Source: an uncultured Muribaculaceae bacterium (GTDB lineage Bacteria; Bacteroidota; Bacteroidia; Bacteroidales; Muribaculaceae). From it: a DNA stretch of 53,921 nucleotides. The stretch lies in the NCBI GenBank assembly GCA_910587355.1, contig CAJUKF010000014.1, positions 1 through 53,921 on the forward strand, written 5' to 3'. The position numbers and the translations under genes are program-made. The notes beneath the pieces are model-generated. The model was given only the letters and a program-made list of their open reading frames with translations. It searched no databases and had not been told where the DNA came from. This document shows, piece after piece, positions 41,383 to 49,013 of the stretch. Within the stretch, counting starts at the first letter, position 1; the number at the start of each line of letters is the position of its first letter.

Positions 41383-42608
41383 AAAAAACGATATTGGCCG
41401 CAGTATGCGCCGCCCTCGCCATAAGCGCTGCCGCCCAGGTAAAACCCGGCATCGAAGTACTCCGCGACAATAACTTCGAAGGCCTCCGAGGCAAACGCGT
41501 GGGCCTCATCACCAATCCCACCGGCGTAGACAACAACCTCAAATCGACAATCGACATACTCTTCGAAGCACCCGACGTAGAGCTTGTCGGGCTTTATTCG
41601 CCCGAACACGGCGTACGCGGCGATGTACATGCGGGCGACAAAGTCGACGCCTCGGTAGACAAGGCCACCGGCGTGCCTATGTATTCAATTTACGGCGCCA
41701 CCTACAAACCGACACCCGAGATGCTCAAGGACGTGGACGTGCTGATTTACGACATCCAGGACAACGGCTGCCGCTCGTTCACGTTCATCTCCACAATGGG
41801 TGCAGCCATGGAAGCCTGCGCCGAACAGGGGAAAAAATTCATGGTGCTCGACCGCCCCAACCCGATTGGCGGCGACAAAATCGAAGGCAACATAGTGGAA
41901 GACTCCTGCTTCTCCTTCGTGAGCAAATTTCCGATTCCTTACCTCTACGGTCTCACCCCCGGCGAACTCGCCACATATCTGAACGAAGAGGGACTGATTG
42001 CCAATGGCAAAAAGACCGACCTCACCGTTGTGCCCATGGAAGGCTACAGCCGCGACATGGACTTCCGCGCCACCGGCATGCCGTGGGTGCTTCCTTCGCC
42101 CCATATCCCCACACCCGAGACCGCACTTTACTATCCGATGTCGGGCATTTTAGGCGAGCTGTACGCCATATCAATCGGCGTAGGCTATACGGAGCCCTTC
42201 AAACTCTTCTGCGCACAATGGATTGACGCTCCCGAGCTTGCACGCCGGATGAACGCCCTCAATCTGCCAGGAATGAAATTCCGTCCGATTTACATCAAGC
42301 CCTTCTACAGCACCGGCAAAGGCGAAAATCTGCAGGGAATCGAAGCATATGTAGTCGATAAGGACATAGCACCCATTACCCTCACACAATTCTACGTGAT
42401 GCAGGAACTCGCCGACATGTATCCCGACAAAAAACTCTTCGAAATCGGAGACCAGAGCCGCATGAACATGTTCGACAAAGTGACAGGAAGCAAGGAGATA
42501 CGCCGGCGCTTCACTAAAAACTACAAAGTAGCCGATATCGAAGACTACTGGAACAAAGACGTGGATTCTTTCCGCAAAGCATCCGCGAAATACCACCTCT
42601 ACAAATAA
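41379..42608 (+). CDS. NamZ-type exo-beta-N-acetylmuramidase (DUF1343)
   Basis: 409 aa from the ATG at 41379, overlapping the permease stop as ATGA. Signal peptide MKKTILAAVCAALAISAAAQ, so exported. DUF1343 signatures are KRVGLITNPTGVD, VGLYSPEHGVRGD, YDIQDNGCRSFTFISTM and MLDRPNPIGG-like VLDRPNPIGGDKIEG. Bacillus NamZ (YbbC, DUF1343) removes MurNAc from the non-reducing end of peptidoglycan chains, and Tannerella has homologues. It would feed the permease, kinase and MurQ encoded around it. Confidence 0.88.
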   Translation: MKKTILAAVCAALAISAAAQVKPGIEVLRDNNFEGLRGKRVGLITNPTGVDNNLKSTIDILFEAPDVELVGLYSPEHGVRGDVHAGDKVDASVDKATGVPMYSIYGATYKPTPEMLKDVDVLIYDIQDNGCRSFTFISTMGAAMEACAEQGKKFMVLDRPNPIGGDKIEGNIVEDSCFSFVSKFPIPYLYGLTPGELATYLNEEGLIANGKKTDLTVVPMEGYSRDMDFRATGMPWVLPSPHIPTPETALYYPMSGILGELYAISIGVGYTEPFKLFCAQWIDAPELARRMNALNLPGMKFRPIYIKPFYSTGKGENLQGIEAYVVDKDIAPITLTQFYVMQELADMYPDKKLFEIGDQSRMNMFDKVTGSKEIRRRFTKNYKVADIEDYWNKDVDSFRKASAKYHLYK

Positions 42609-42611
42609 GAA

Positions 42612-45428
42612 ATGGACAAATACAAGGAGTTCATACGCGACATCAGCCGTGTGGTGCCCCGCGAACGCATCTACACCGACGACTTGCGCTGTCTCGCCTG
42701 GGGTACGGACGCAGGTTTCTACAGGCTTCTGCCCAAAGTCGTGGTAAGGGTAGCCGACGAGGCCGAAGTGACCGCGGTGCTCGCCCACGCCTCAGCCCTG
42801 AAACTGCCGGTGACCATCCGTGCGGCCGGCACCAGTCTCTCGGGCCAGGCGATTTCAGATTCGATTCTCGTAGTCGCGGGCACCTTCTGGGACAAATACC
42901 GTCTGCTCGACCCCGAAGCCAAGGCCATAGCCCTGCAACCGGGTATCAGAGGTTCGCGCGTAGACGAGATTCTCGCCCCCTACGGCCGCGTCTTTTCGCC
43001 CGACCCCGCCTCCAAAAAGACAGCCATGGTAGGCGGCATCGTAGCCAACAACGCCTCCGGCATGAAATGCGGCACCCACGCCAACAGTGACAGAATACTG
43101 CGCGACATACGCATCGTCCTCGCCGACGGCACCGTGCTCGACACTTCCGACAAGGCATCGCGCGAGGCATTCGCCGACACACACAAAGCACTGCTTGCAG
43201 AAATCAAGTCGATACGCGACGAGATACGGCAGGACACCGAACTGACGCGACTCATACGCCACAAATATTCCATAAAAAACGTCACGGGACTCAACATACT
43301 GCCCTTCGTTCTCTTCGACGACCCCTACGACATCATCGCCCACTGCATGGTAGGTAGTGAAGGCACCCTCGCCTTCATCAGCGAGGCACGCTTCAACACA
43401 GAAGCCAAGATGCCGTGCACCGCATCGGCAATGATATATTTCGACGATATGGCCGAGGCATGCAGAGCCGTGGTGGCGATGCGCAAAAACGCACCGGTGC
43501 AGGCATGCGAACTCCTTGACCGCAAGTCGCTTCATTCGGTCAACGACCCTACGGGCGACAATCTCACGGCACTTCTTGTACAGACCGAGGCGCCAACAAG
43601 CGAACAGCTTGACCTACAGATTGATGCCATACTCGATGTAATCAAAGACTTCAGGCTTTTCAAGCCCGCACATTTCTCCACCGACCCTGCGGAGGTCGCC
43701 GCATGGTGGGAAATGCGGTCGGGCATATTCCCGGCAGTAGGAGGCACCCGAAAACCGGGCACGACGGTACTGATTGAAGACATAGCCTTCCATATCGAAG
43801 ACTTGCCCGAAGCCACGGTAGAACTTGCAAAACTGCTCGAAGACTGCGGCTACGACGACGCGTGCATCTACGGTCACGCACTGGAGGGCAACTATCACTT
43901 TATAATCGCCCAGTCGTTCGGCACCGAGGAAGAAGTGAACAAATACCGCAACCTCATGCAGCATATCGAGGAACTCGTCGTGACACGCTACGATGGTTCC
44001 CTCAAGGCCGAACACGGCACAGGCCGCAACATGGCACCTTTTGTAGAGGCTGAATGGGGTTCGAAAGCGTGGGCAATCATGAAACGCCTCAAAAAAGCCT
44101 TCGACCCGGCAGGACTGCTGAATCCGGGAGTGATTTTCAACGACGACCCAGAATGTTTCGTGCACGGTATGAAACCGCTGCCGCTCACCTCTCCGACAGT
44201 GGACAAGTGCATAGAGTGCGGATTCTGCGAGCCCAACTGCGTAAGCTGCGGACTCACGCTCTCGGCCCGACAGCGCATCGTGACACGCCGTGAAATATCG
44301 CGTCTGACCGCAACCGAAGAGGATGCCGAACGCCTCAAATCGCTTCTTGATGGCTTCAGATACTACGGAGCCGAGACATGCGCCGGCGATGGCCTTTGCA
44401 GCACATCGTGCCCGATGAAAATCAATACGGGCGACCTCATACATGACGTGCGGGCAGAACTGCTTACCGACAATCAGAAAAAACTCGGGCGGCAGGCGGC
44501 CCTGCATCTTGCAGGCGTCTCAAAAGGACTGCGCATAGCCCTGGGCGGAGCGGCGGCGGCCCATGCCGTAATAGGCGACAAAGGCGTAAACGCGCTCGGC
44601 AAAGGGCTGCACAAACTCGGCATGCCCCTGTGGACATCAGCATTGCCCGTTCCTTTCAACCCTGCCAAAACAGTGGCAACTCCGGCACAGCCCCAGCCTC
44701 TCAAAGTGGTCTATTACCCCTCGTGCATAAACCGCACCATGGGACGCTCGGAAGAATCCGACTCTAAAATCAAGCCTCTTGTGGAAGTATTCGTCAAGCT
44801 CTGCAACAAGGCAGGCTATGAAGTGATTTTTCCGAAGAACCTCGACGGACTCTGCTGCGGCATGATATGGGAAAGCAAAGGAATGCCCGACGTGGCCGAC
44901 GAAAAACTTGCGGAACTTGAAAAAGCGCTGAGCGTGGCTTCGGAAAACGGACGCTGGCCCGTGGTATGCGACCAGAGCCCGTGTCTTCACCGCATGACAG
45001 AGCATATAAAATCGATGAAACTCTATGAACCGGCCGAATTCATCCACGACTGCCTTGCCCAGAACCTCGTCTTCCACCGTCATGACACACCCGTAGCCGT
45101 GCATATCACATGCTCCACCCGACGAATGGGCATTGCCGCGAAAATAGTGAGACTCGCCGGTCTCTGCTCGGCACATGTGCTCGTGCCCGAACAGGTAGGC
45201 TGCTGCGGTTTTGCAGGAGACAAAGGTTTCACCCATCCCGAACTCAACGCGTGGGGCCTCCGCAAGCTACGTGAACAGATTGAAAAAGCCGGCATAAAAT
45301 ACGGTTACTCCAACTCACGCACCTGTGAAATCGGCCTGACCACCAACTCCGGCATTCCGTATAAATCGATTGTATATCTCGTAGACGAGTGCACCACTCC
45401 ATCTACGAAAATCCCAGGAGTACGATAA
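42612..45428 (+). CDS. FAD/4Fe-4S oxidoreductase, likely D-lactate dehydrogenase
   Basis: 938 aa, a GlcD-GlcF type fusion. The PCMH-type FAD domain (about 40-270) has TIRAAGTSLSGQAI and GGIVANNASGMKCG; the FAD-oxidase C domain follows with YGHALEGNYHFII and AEHGTGRNMAPFVEAEWG. Two 4Fe-4S motifs come next: CIECGFCEPNC (about 531) and CAGDGLCSTSCP (about 588). Two CCG (heterodisulfide-reductase-like) domains end it (CCGMIW about 748, GCCGFAGD about 862). Relatives oxidise D-lactate or glycolate. MurQ three genes on releases D-lactate, which makes D-lactate the likely substrate. Confidence 0.85.
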   Translation: MDKYKEFIRDISRVVPRERIYTDDLRCLAWGTDAGFYRLLPKVVVRVADEAEVTAVLAHASALKLPVTIRAAGTSLSGQAISDSILVVAGTFWDKYRLLDPEAKAIALQPGIRGSRVDEILAPYGRVFSPDPASKKTAMVGGIVANNASGMKCGTHANSDRILRDIRIVLADGTVLDTSDKASREAFADTHKALLAEIKSIRDEIRQDTELTRLIRHKYSIKNVTGLNILPFVLFDDPYDIIAHCMVGSEGTLAFISEARFNTEAKMPCTASAMIYFDDMAEACRAVVAMRKNAPVQACELLDRKSLHSVNDPTGDNLTALLVQTEAPTSEQLDLQIDAILDVIKDFRLFKPAHFSTDPAEVAAWWEMRSGIFPAVGGTRKPGTTVLIEDIAFHIEDLPEATVELAKLLEDCGYDDACIYGHALEGNYHFIIAQSFGTEEEVNKYRNLMQHIEELVVTRYDGSLKAEHGTGRNMAPFVEAEWGSKAWAIMKRLKKAFDPAGLLNPGVIFNDDPECFVHGMKPLPLTSPTVDKCIECGFCEPNCVSCGLTLSARQRIVTRREISRLTATEEDAERLKSLLDGFRYYGAETCAGDGLCSTSCPMKINTGDLIHDVRAELLTDNQKKLGRQAALHLAGVSKGLRIALGGAAAAHAVIGDKGVNALGKGLHKLGMPLWTSALPVPFNPAKTVATPAQPQPLKVVYYPSCINRTMGRSEESDSKIKPLVEVFVKLCNKAGYEVIFPKNLDGLCCGMIWESKGMPDVADEKLAELEKALSVASENGRWPVVCDQSPCLHRMTEHIKSMKLYEPAEFIHDCLAQNLVFHRHDTPVAVHITCSTRRMGIAAKIVRLAGLCSAHVLVPEQVGCCGFAGDKGFTHPELNAWGLRKLREQIEKAGIKYGYSNSRTCEIGLTTNSGIPYKSIVYLVDECTTPSTKIPGVR

Positions 45429-45431
45429 CCC

Positions 45432-46634
45432 ATGAAACAGCAAGTATATGACTTAGCCTCAGAATCTCCGGTTCCCCGGAAAGGCACGGGCCGACTGCTC
45501 GCACTCGACATCCTCCGCGGCATCACCATAGCAGGCATGATTCTGGTAAACAATCCCGGCTCCTGGGGCCATATGTACGCTCCCCTGAAACATGCCGAAT
45601 GGAACGGGCTCACTCCGACCGACCTTGTCTTTCCGTTCTTCATGTTCATAATGGGTATCTCCACCTATTTCTCGCTTAGGAAATACGATTTCAAATTCAC
45701 TCTGAAATCTTTCCGGAAAATACTTCGCCGCTCCGTGCTGCTGTTCCTCATCGGCATGGCGGTGGCATGGTTCGGCCTCTTTCTGCGCGGGCTGAACAGC
45801 GACGCCACATTTCTTGAGGCCGTATTCAATTTTGACCACATCCGCATACTCGGTGTGATTCCCCGTCTGGCACTCTGCTACGGCATCGGCGCCACCATGG
45901 CCCTGCTTATTCCGCGCAAAGGCTTGCCGTGGACTGTGGCAGGGATGCTTGTAGTGTACGCGCTCCTGCTGATTTTCGGCAACGGTTTTGAGTTCAGCGA
46001 CAGGAGCGTGCTCTATATCGTGGACAACAAAATCATCGGTCCGGACCATCTGTATAAAGAAACGATAGGCGATGTGTCGCTCCACCTCGACCCGGAAGGA
46101 CTGCTGAGCACCTTCCCGTCGATAGCCCACATGCTGATTGGCTTTCTCTGCGGAGGCCTGATAATGAGCACCCGCGACAACGAGCTGCGGATTAACAAAC
46201 TTTTCATTGTGGGCGTGATACTCACCTTCTCGGGCTTCCTGCTGGACTACGGAATTCCGATTAACAAGAAGATATGGTCGCCCACCTTCGTTCTCACGAC
46301 ATGCGGACTGGCCTCGAGCTTTCTCGGGCTGCTTATATGGATAATCGATATCAAGGGCCACCGGCGCTGGTGCCGCTTCTTCGAGGTATTCGGCATCAAT
46401 CCCCTCTTCCTCTACTGCCTCGGGGCCGTGATGACCCTGCTGATAAGCTTCATCAGAGTGCCTTTCGGCGACGACATGCTCTCGATAAAAGGAATCGTAT
46501 ACAAAGAATTCCTGCTGCCGGCCTGCGGCAACGACGCGACATTCGCATCGCTGATGTTCGCAATACTTTTCCTTGCCGTGAACTGGCTCATAGGACTGAT
46601 ACTGTACAAAAAGAAAATATATATAAAACTATGA
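45432..46634 (+). CDS. HGSNAT-like membrane acetyltransferase (DUF5009)
   Basis: 400 aa, about ten membrane segments. The N-terminus RLLALDILRGITIAGMILVN and the stretch PLKHAEWNGLTPTDLVFPFF match heparan-alpha-glucosaminide N-acetyltransferase, including the His that is acetylated in the human lysosomal enzyme (His54 here). Such proteins carry acetyl from cytoplasmic acetyl-CoA across a membrane onto an amino sugar. In this operon, acetylation of glucosamine or muramic acid in wall fragments is an inference. It starts 3 nt behind the dehydrogenase and overlaps the kinase by 4 nt. Confidence 0.82.
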   Translation: MKQQVYDLASESPVPRKGTGRLLALDILRGITIAGMILVNNPGSWGHMYAPLKHAEWNGLTPTDLVFPFFMFIMGISTYFSLRKYDFKFTLKSFRKILRRSVLLFLIGMAVAWFGLFLRGLNSDATFLEAVFNFDHIRILGVIPRLALCYGIGATMALLIPRKGLPWTVAGMLVVYALLLIFGNGFEFSDRSVLYIVDNKIIGPDHLYKETIGDVSLHLDPEGLLSTFPSIAHMLIGFLCGGLIMSTRDNELRINKLFIVGVILTFSGFLLDYGIPINKKIWSPTFVLTTCGLASSFLGLLIWIIDIKGHRRWCRFFEVFGINPLFLYCLGAVMTLLISFIRVPFGDDMLSIKGIVYKEFLLPACGNDATFASLMFAILFLAVNWLIGLILYKKKIYIKL

Positions 46635-47476
46635 TACTGATAGCTGACTGCGGAAGCACCAAAATAGACTGGTGCGCCCTCGACAACGGTAAATTAGAAA
46701 AGCAGGTGTTCACGATGGGCATGAACGCCGTGATGCTTACGGAAGAAGAGATGCGCGAGCGCATCGGCGCCGAACTCATGCCCGAACTCGGGTCTCTGGC
46801 AGGCCACATCACAGCCGTGTTTTTCTACGGCGCAGGCTGCATATCGGAAGAAGTGTGCTCCAATGTAGCGCTTGCAATCAAGGCCAACATACCTTCGGCC
46901 GAGACCGTAGAAGTATACACCGATTTGCTTGCCGCCGCCCGCGCGCTATGCGGCCACGAACCCGGCATAGCCTGCATCATGGGCACGGGCTCCAACTCAT
47001 GCCTCTACGACGGTCAGGCGATAGTGCAGAATGTGTCGCCCCTGGGCTATGTGCTCGGTGACGAAGGCTCAGGTGCGGTACTCGGCAAACTCTTCCTCGG
47101 CGACGTGCTTAAAAAACAGCTGCCAGCAGAAATCTGCGCGCGCTTCCTCGACGAATACGACCTTGATTTGCTCACAATCATACGGCGCGTATACAAAGAG
47201 CCCCTTGCCAACCGTTTCCTCGCATCGGTGACACCATTCCTGAGCAAAAACATCGACGTGCCCGAAATTCATGCACTGGTATACAACGCTTTCAGAGCCT
47301 TCTTCCGCCGCAACATACACCAATATACCCAATATCAGGCACATCAGGTGAATTTCATAGGTTCAATCGCCTATTATTTCGCCGACGTGCTGCGTGAGGC
47401 TGCCGAAGCCGAAGGCTGCCATGTAGGCAACATCGTAAAAAGCCCCATGAAGGGTCTCATCACGTTCCATTCATAA
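46631..47476 (+). CDS. MurNAc/GlcNAc kinase, BadF/BadG family (MurK-like)
   Basis: 281 aa from the ATG at 46631 (MILIADCGSTKIDWCAL), overlapping the acetyltransferase stop as ATGA; the longer frame inside that gene is rejected. Actin-like sugar kinase with phosphate loop ADCGSTK (5-11), ACIMGTGSNSCLYDG (phosphate 2) and LGDEGSGAVLGKLFL. The family includes MurK of Clostridium and Tannerella, which phosphorylate MurNAc at O6. Directly before murQ, so MurNAc 6-phosphate is the expected product; GlcNAc may also be used. Confidence 0.85.
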   Translation: MILIADCGSTKIDWCALDNGKLEKQVFTMGMNAVMLTEEEMRERIGAELMPELGSLAGHITAVFFYGAGCISEEVCSNVALAIKANIPSAETVEVYTDLLAAARALCGHEPGIACIMGTGSNSCLYDGQAIVQNVSPLGYVLGDEGSGAVLGKLFLGDVLKKQLPAEICARFLDEYDLDLLTIIRRVYKEPLANRFLASVTPFLSKNIDVPEIHALVYNAFRAFFRRNIHQYTQYQAHQVNFIGSIAYYFADVLREAAEAEGCHVGNIVKSPMKGLITFHS

Positions 47477-47487
47477 TCATCACGACA

Positions 47488-48315
47488 ATGGCATTCGTAA
47501 AAATCAGCGAGCAACCCTCGCTTTACAACGACCTGGAAAAGAAACCGGTCGGCGAGATTATTCACGACATAAACAACGAGGACAAGAAAGTGGCTCTCGC
47601 CGTAGAGAAAGCACTGCCTCAAATCAGCAGTCTTGTCGAACAGATAGTGCCCCGCATGAAACGCGGCGGCCGCATTTTCTACATAGGCGCCGGCACATCG
47701 GGCCGACTTGGCGTGCTCGACGCATCGGAAATACCGCCCACATTCGGCATGGAGCCGTCGTGGGTGATAGGCATCATAGCCGGGGGCGACACGGCCCTGC
47801 GCAATCCTGTGGAGAATGCCGAAGACGACACACTCCAGGGCTGGCGCGACCTTGAGAAATTCGACATCAACGACCGCGACACCGTGATAGGCATCGCAGC
47901 CTCGGGCACCACACCCTATGTCATAGGCGCACTCAAAGAGTGCCGCAAACGCGGAATTCTCACCGCTGCAATTACATCGAATCCCGACGCTCCCGTATCC
48001 GAAGCCGCCGACATACCCATCGAGATGATTGTGGGGCCTGAATACGTGACAGGCTCGTCGCGCATGAAGAGCGGCACGGGACAGAAGATGATTTGCAACA
48101 TGATTACCACGGCCACAATGATTAAAATGGGCCGCGTGAAAGGCAACAAAATGGTGAACATGCAGCTCTCGAACGCCAAGCTCGTTGACCGCGGCACCCG
48201 CATGATTGTGGAGGAACTCGGACTGCCTTACGAAGAAGCACGCCGACTGCTGCTGATGCACGGCTCGGTGAAAAAAGCCGTGGACGACTACCGCGAAGGG
48301 CATCAGAACTCCTAA
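47488..48315 (+). CDS. murQ: N-acetylmuramic acid 6-phosphate etherase
   Basis: 275 aa. SIS-fold lyase with YIGAGTSGRLGVLDASEIPPTFG (66-87), containing Glu81, and Glu112 in ENAEDD, which correspond to the two catalytic acids of the E. coli enzyme (E83, E114). It splits MurNAc 6-phosphate into GlcNAc 6-phosphate and D-lactate. Its presence fixes the meaning of the neighbouring kinase, muramidase and permease. NagA and NagB, needed next, are not in the window. Confidence 0.95.
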   Translation: MAFVKISEQPSLYNDLEKKPVGEIIHDINNEDKKVALAVEKALPQISSLVEQIVPRMKRGGRIFYIGAGTSGRLGVLDASEIPPTFGMEPSWVIGIIAGGDTALRNPVENAEDDTLQGWRDLEKFDINDRDTVIGIAASGTTPYVIGALKECRKRGILTAAITSNPDAPVSEAADIPIEMIVGPEYVTGSSRMKSGTGQKMICNMITTATMIKMGRVKGNKMVNMQLSNAKLVDRGTRMIVEELGLPYEEARRLLLMHGSVKKAVDDYREGHQNS

Positions 48316-48327
48316 CGCGCCTGAAAA

Positions 48328-48987
48328 ATGAGAATCGTCAACATAGCATTACCGCTCATGCTCTGCGCCGCCGGACTTACAGCCGAAGGAGCCGATTTCG
48401 GTGAACTCTATTATCAGCGCGCGTCGCTGTTCGATACCCTCGGCACGAGTCCGTCGTCGATAGTAATGCTCGGCAACAGCCTCACGCACGGATGCGAATG
48501 GCACGAACTGCTCGGAAATCCAAACGTGGTGAACCGGGGAATCAACGGCGACATCGCCGAGGGGATAGATTTGCGCCTCGACGGAATCCTTCGTGGCAGA
48601 CCTGCAAAGATTTTTCTGCTCTGCGGCGTGAACGATGTAAGCCACGACCTCTCGGCCGACTCTATAGCGTCGGCTGTAGAGGCTATTGTGGGGCGCATAC
48701 AGCGAGAGTCGCCCACAACGAAAGTGTATCTGCAGTCGCTGCTGCCGATTAACAATTCATTCGGACGGTACAAACGAATTTTCGGCAAAGAACAGACCAT
48801 ACGCGACATCAACGCACTCTTAGAGGCCTATGCCGCAAAAAACGACATCACGTGGATAAACCTATACCCGGCATTCGCCGATGAGAAGGGCAATCTGCGC
48901 TCCGACCTGACCAATGACGGGCTACATCTGCTCGGGCCGGGCTATATCATATGGCGCGAAATACTTCTGCCTTATATCAATGAATGA
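48328..48987 (+). CDS. Secreted SGNH/GDSL hydrolase
   Basis: 219 aa with signal peptide (about 1-22). GDSL-type block I is LGNSLTHG (Ser51), RGINGDIAEGI gives the Gly, GVNDVS the Asn, and NDGLHLLGPGY the Asp197/His200 pair. Such enzymes remove acyl groups from lipids or sugars. As the last wall-related gene, 12 nt behind murQ, it might remove O-acetyl groups that would block muramidase action (inference). Confidence 0.82.
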   Translation: MRIVNIALPLMLCAAGLTAEGADFGELYYQRASLFDTLGTSPSSIVMLGNSLTHGCEWHELLGNPNVVNRGINGDIAEGIDLRLDGILRGRPAKIFLLCGVNDVSHDLSADSIASAVEAIVGRIQRESPTTKVYLQSLLPINNSFGRYKRIFGKEQTIRDINALLEAYAAKNDITWINLYPAFADEKGNLRSDLTNDGLHLLGPGYIIWREILLPYINE

Positions 48988-49013
48988 CCCACACATAAAG
49001 GTCTGAGACATAA

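Noticed and set aside
45459..46361. 300-residue antisense open frame in the acetyltransferase gene
   Set aside because: The plus strand encodes a coherent membrane protein; the antisense translation is Gln/His/Glu-rich, a mirror of hydrophobic codons.
46274..46630. Longer start of the MurK-like kinase
   Set aside because: The extra 119 residues are a shadow of the acetyltransferase; the ATGA overlap at 46631 starts exactly at the kinase phosphate loop.
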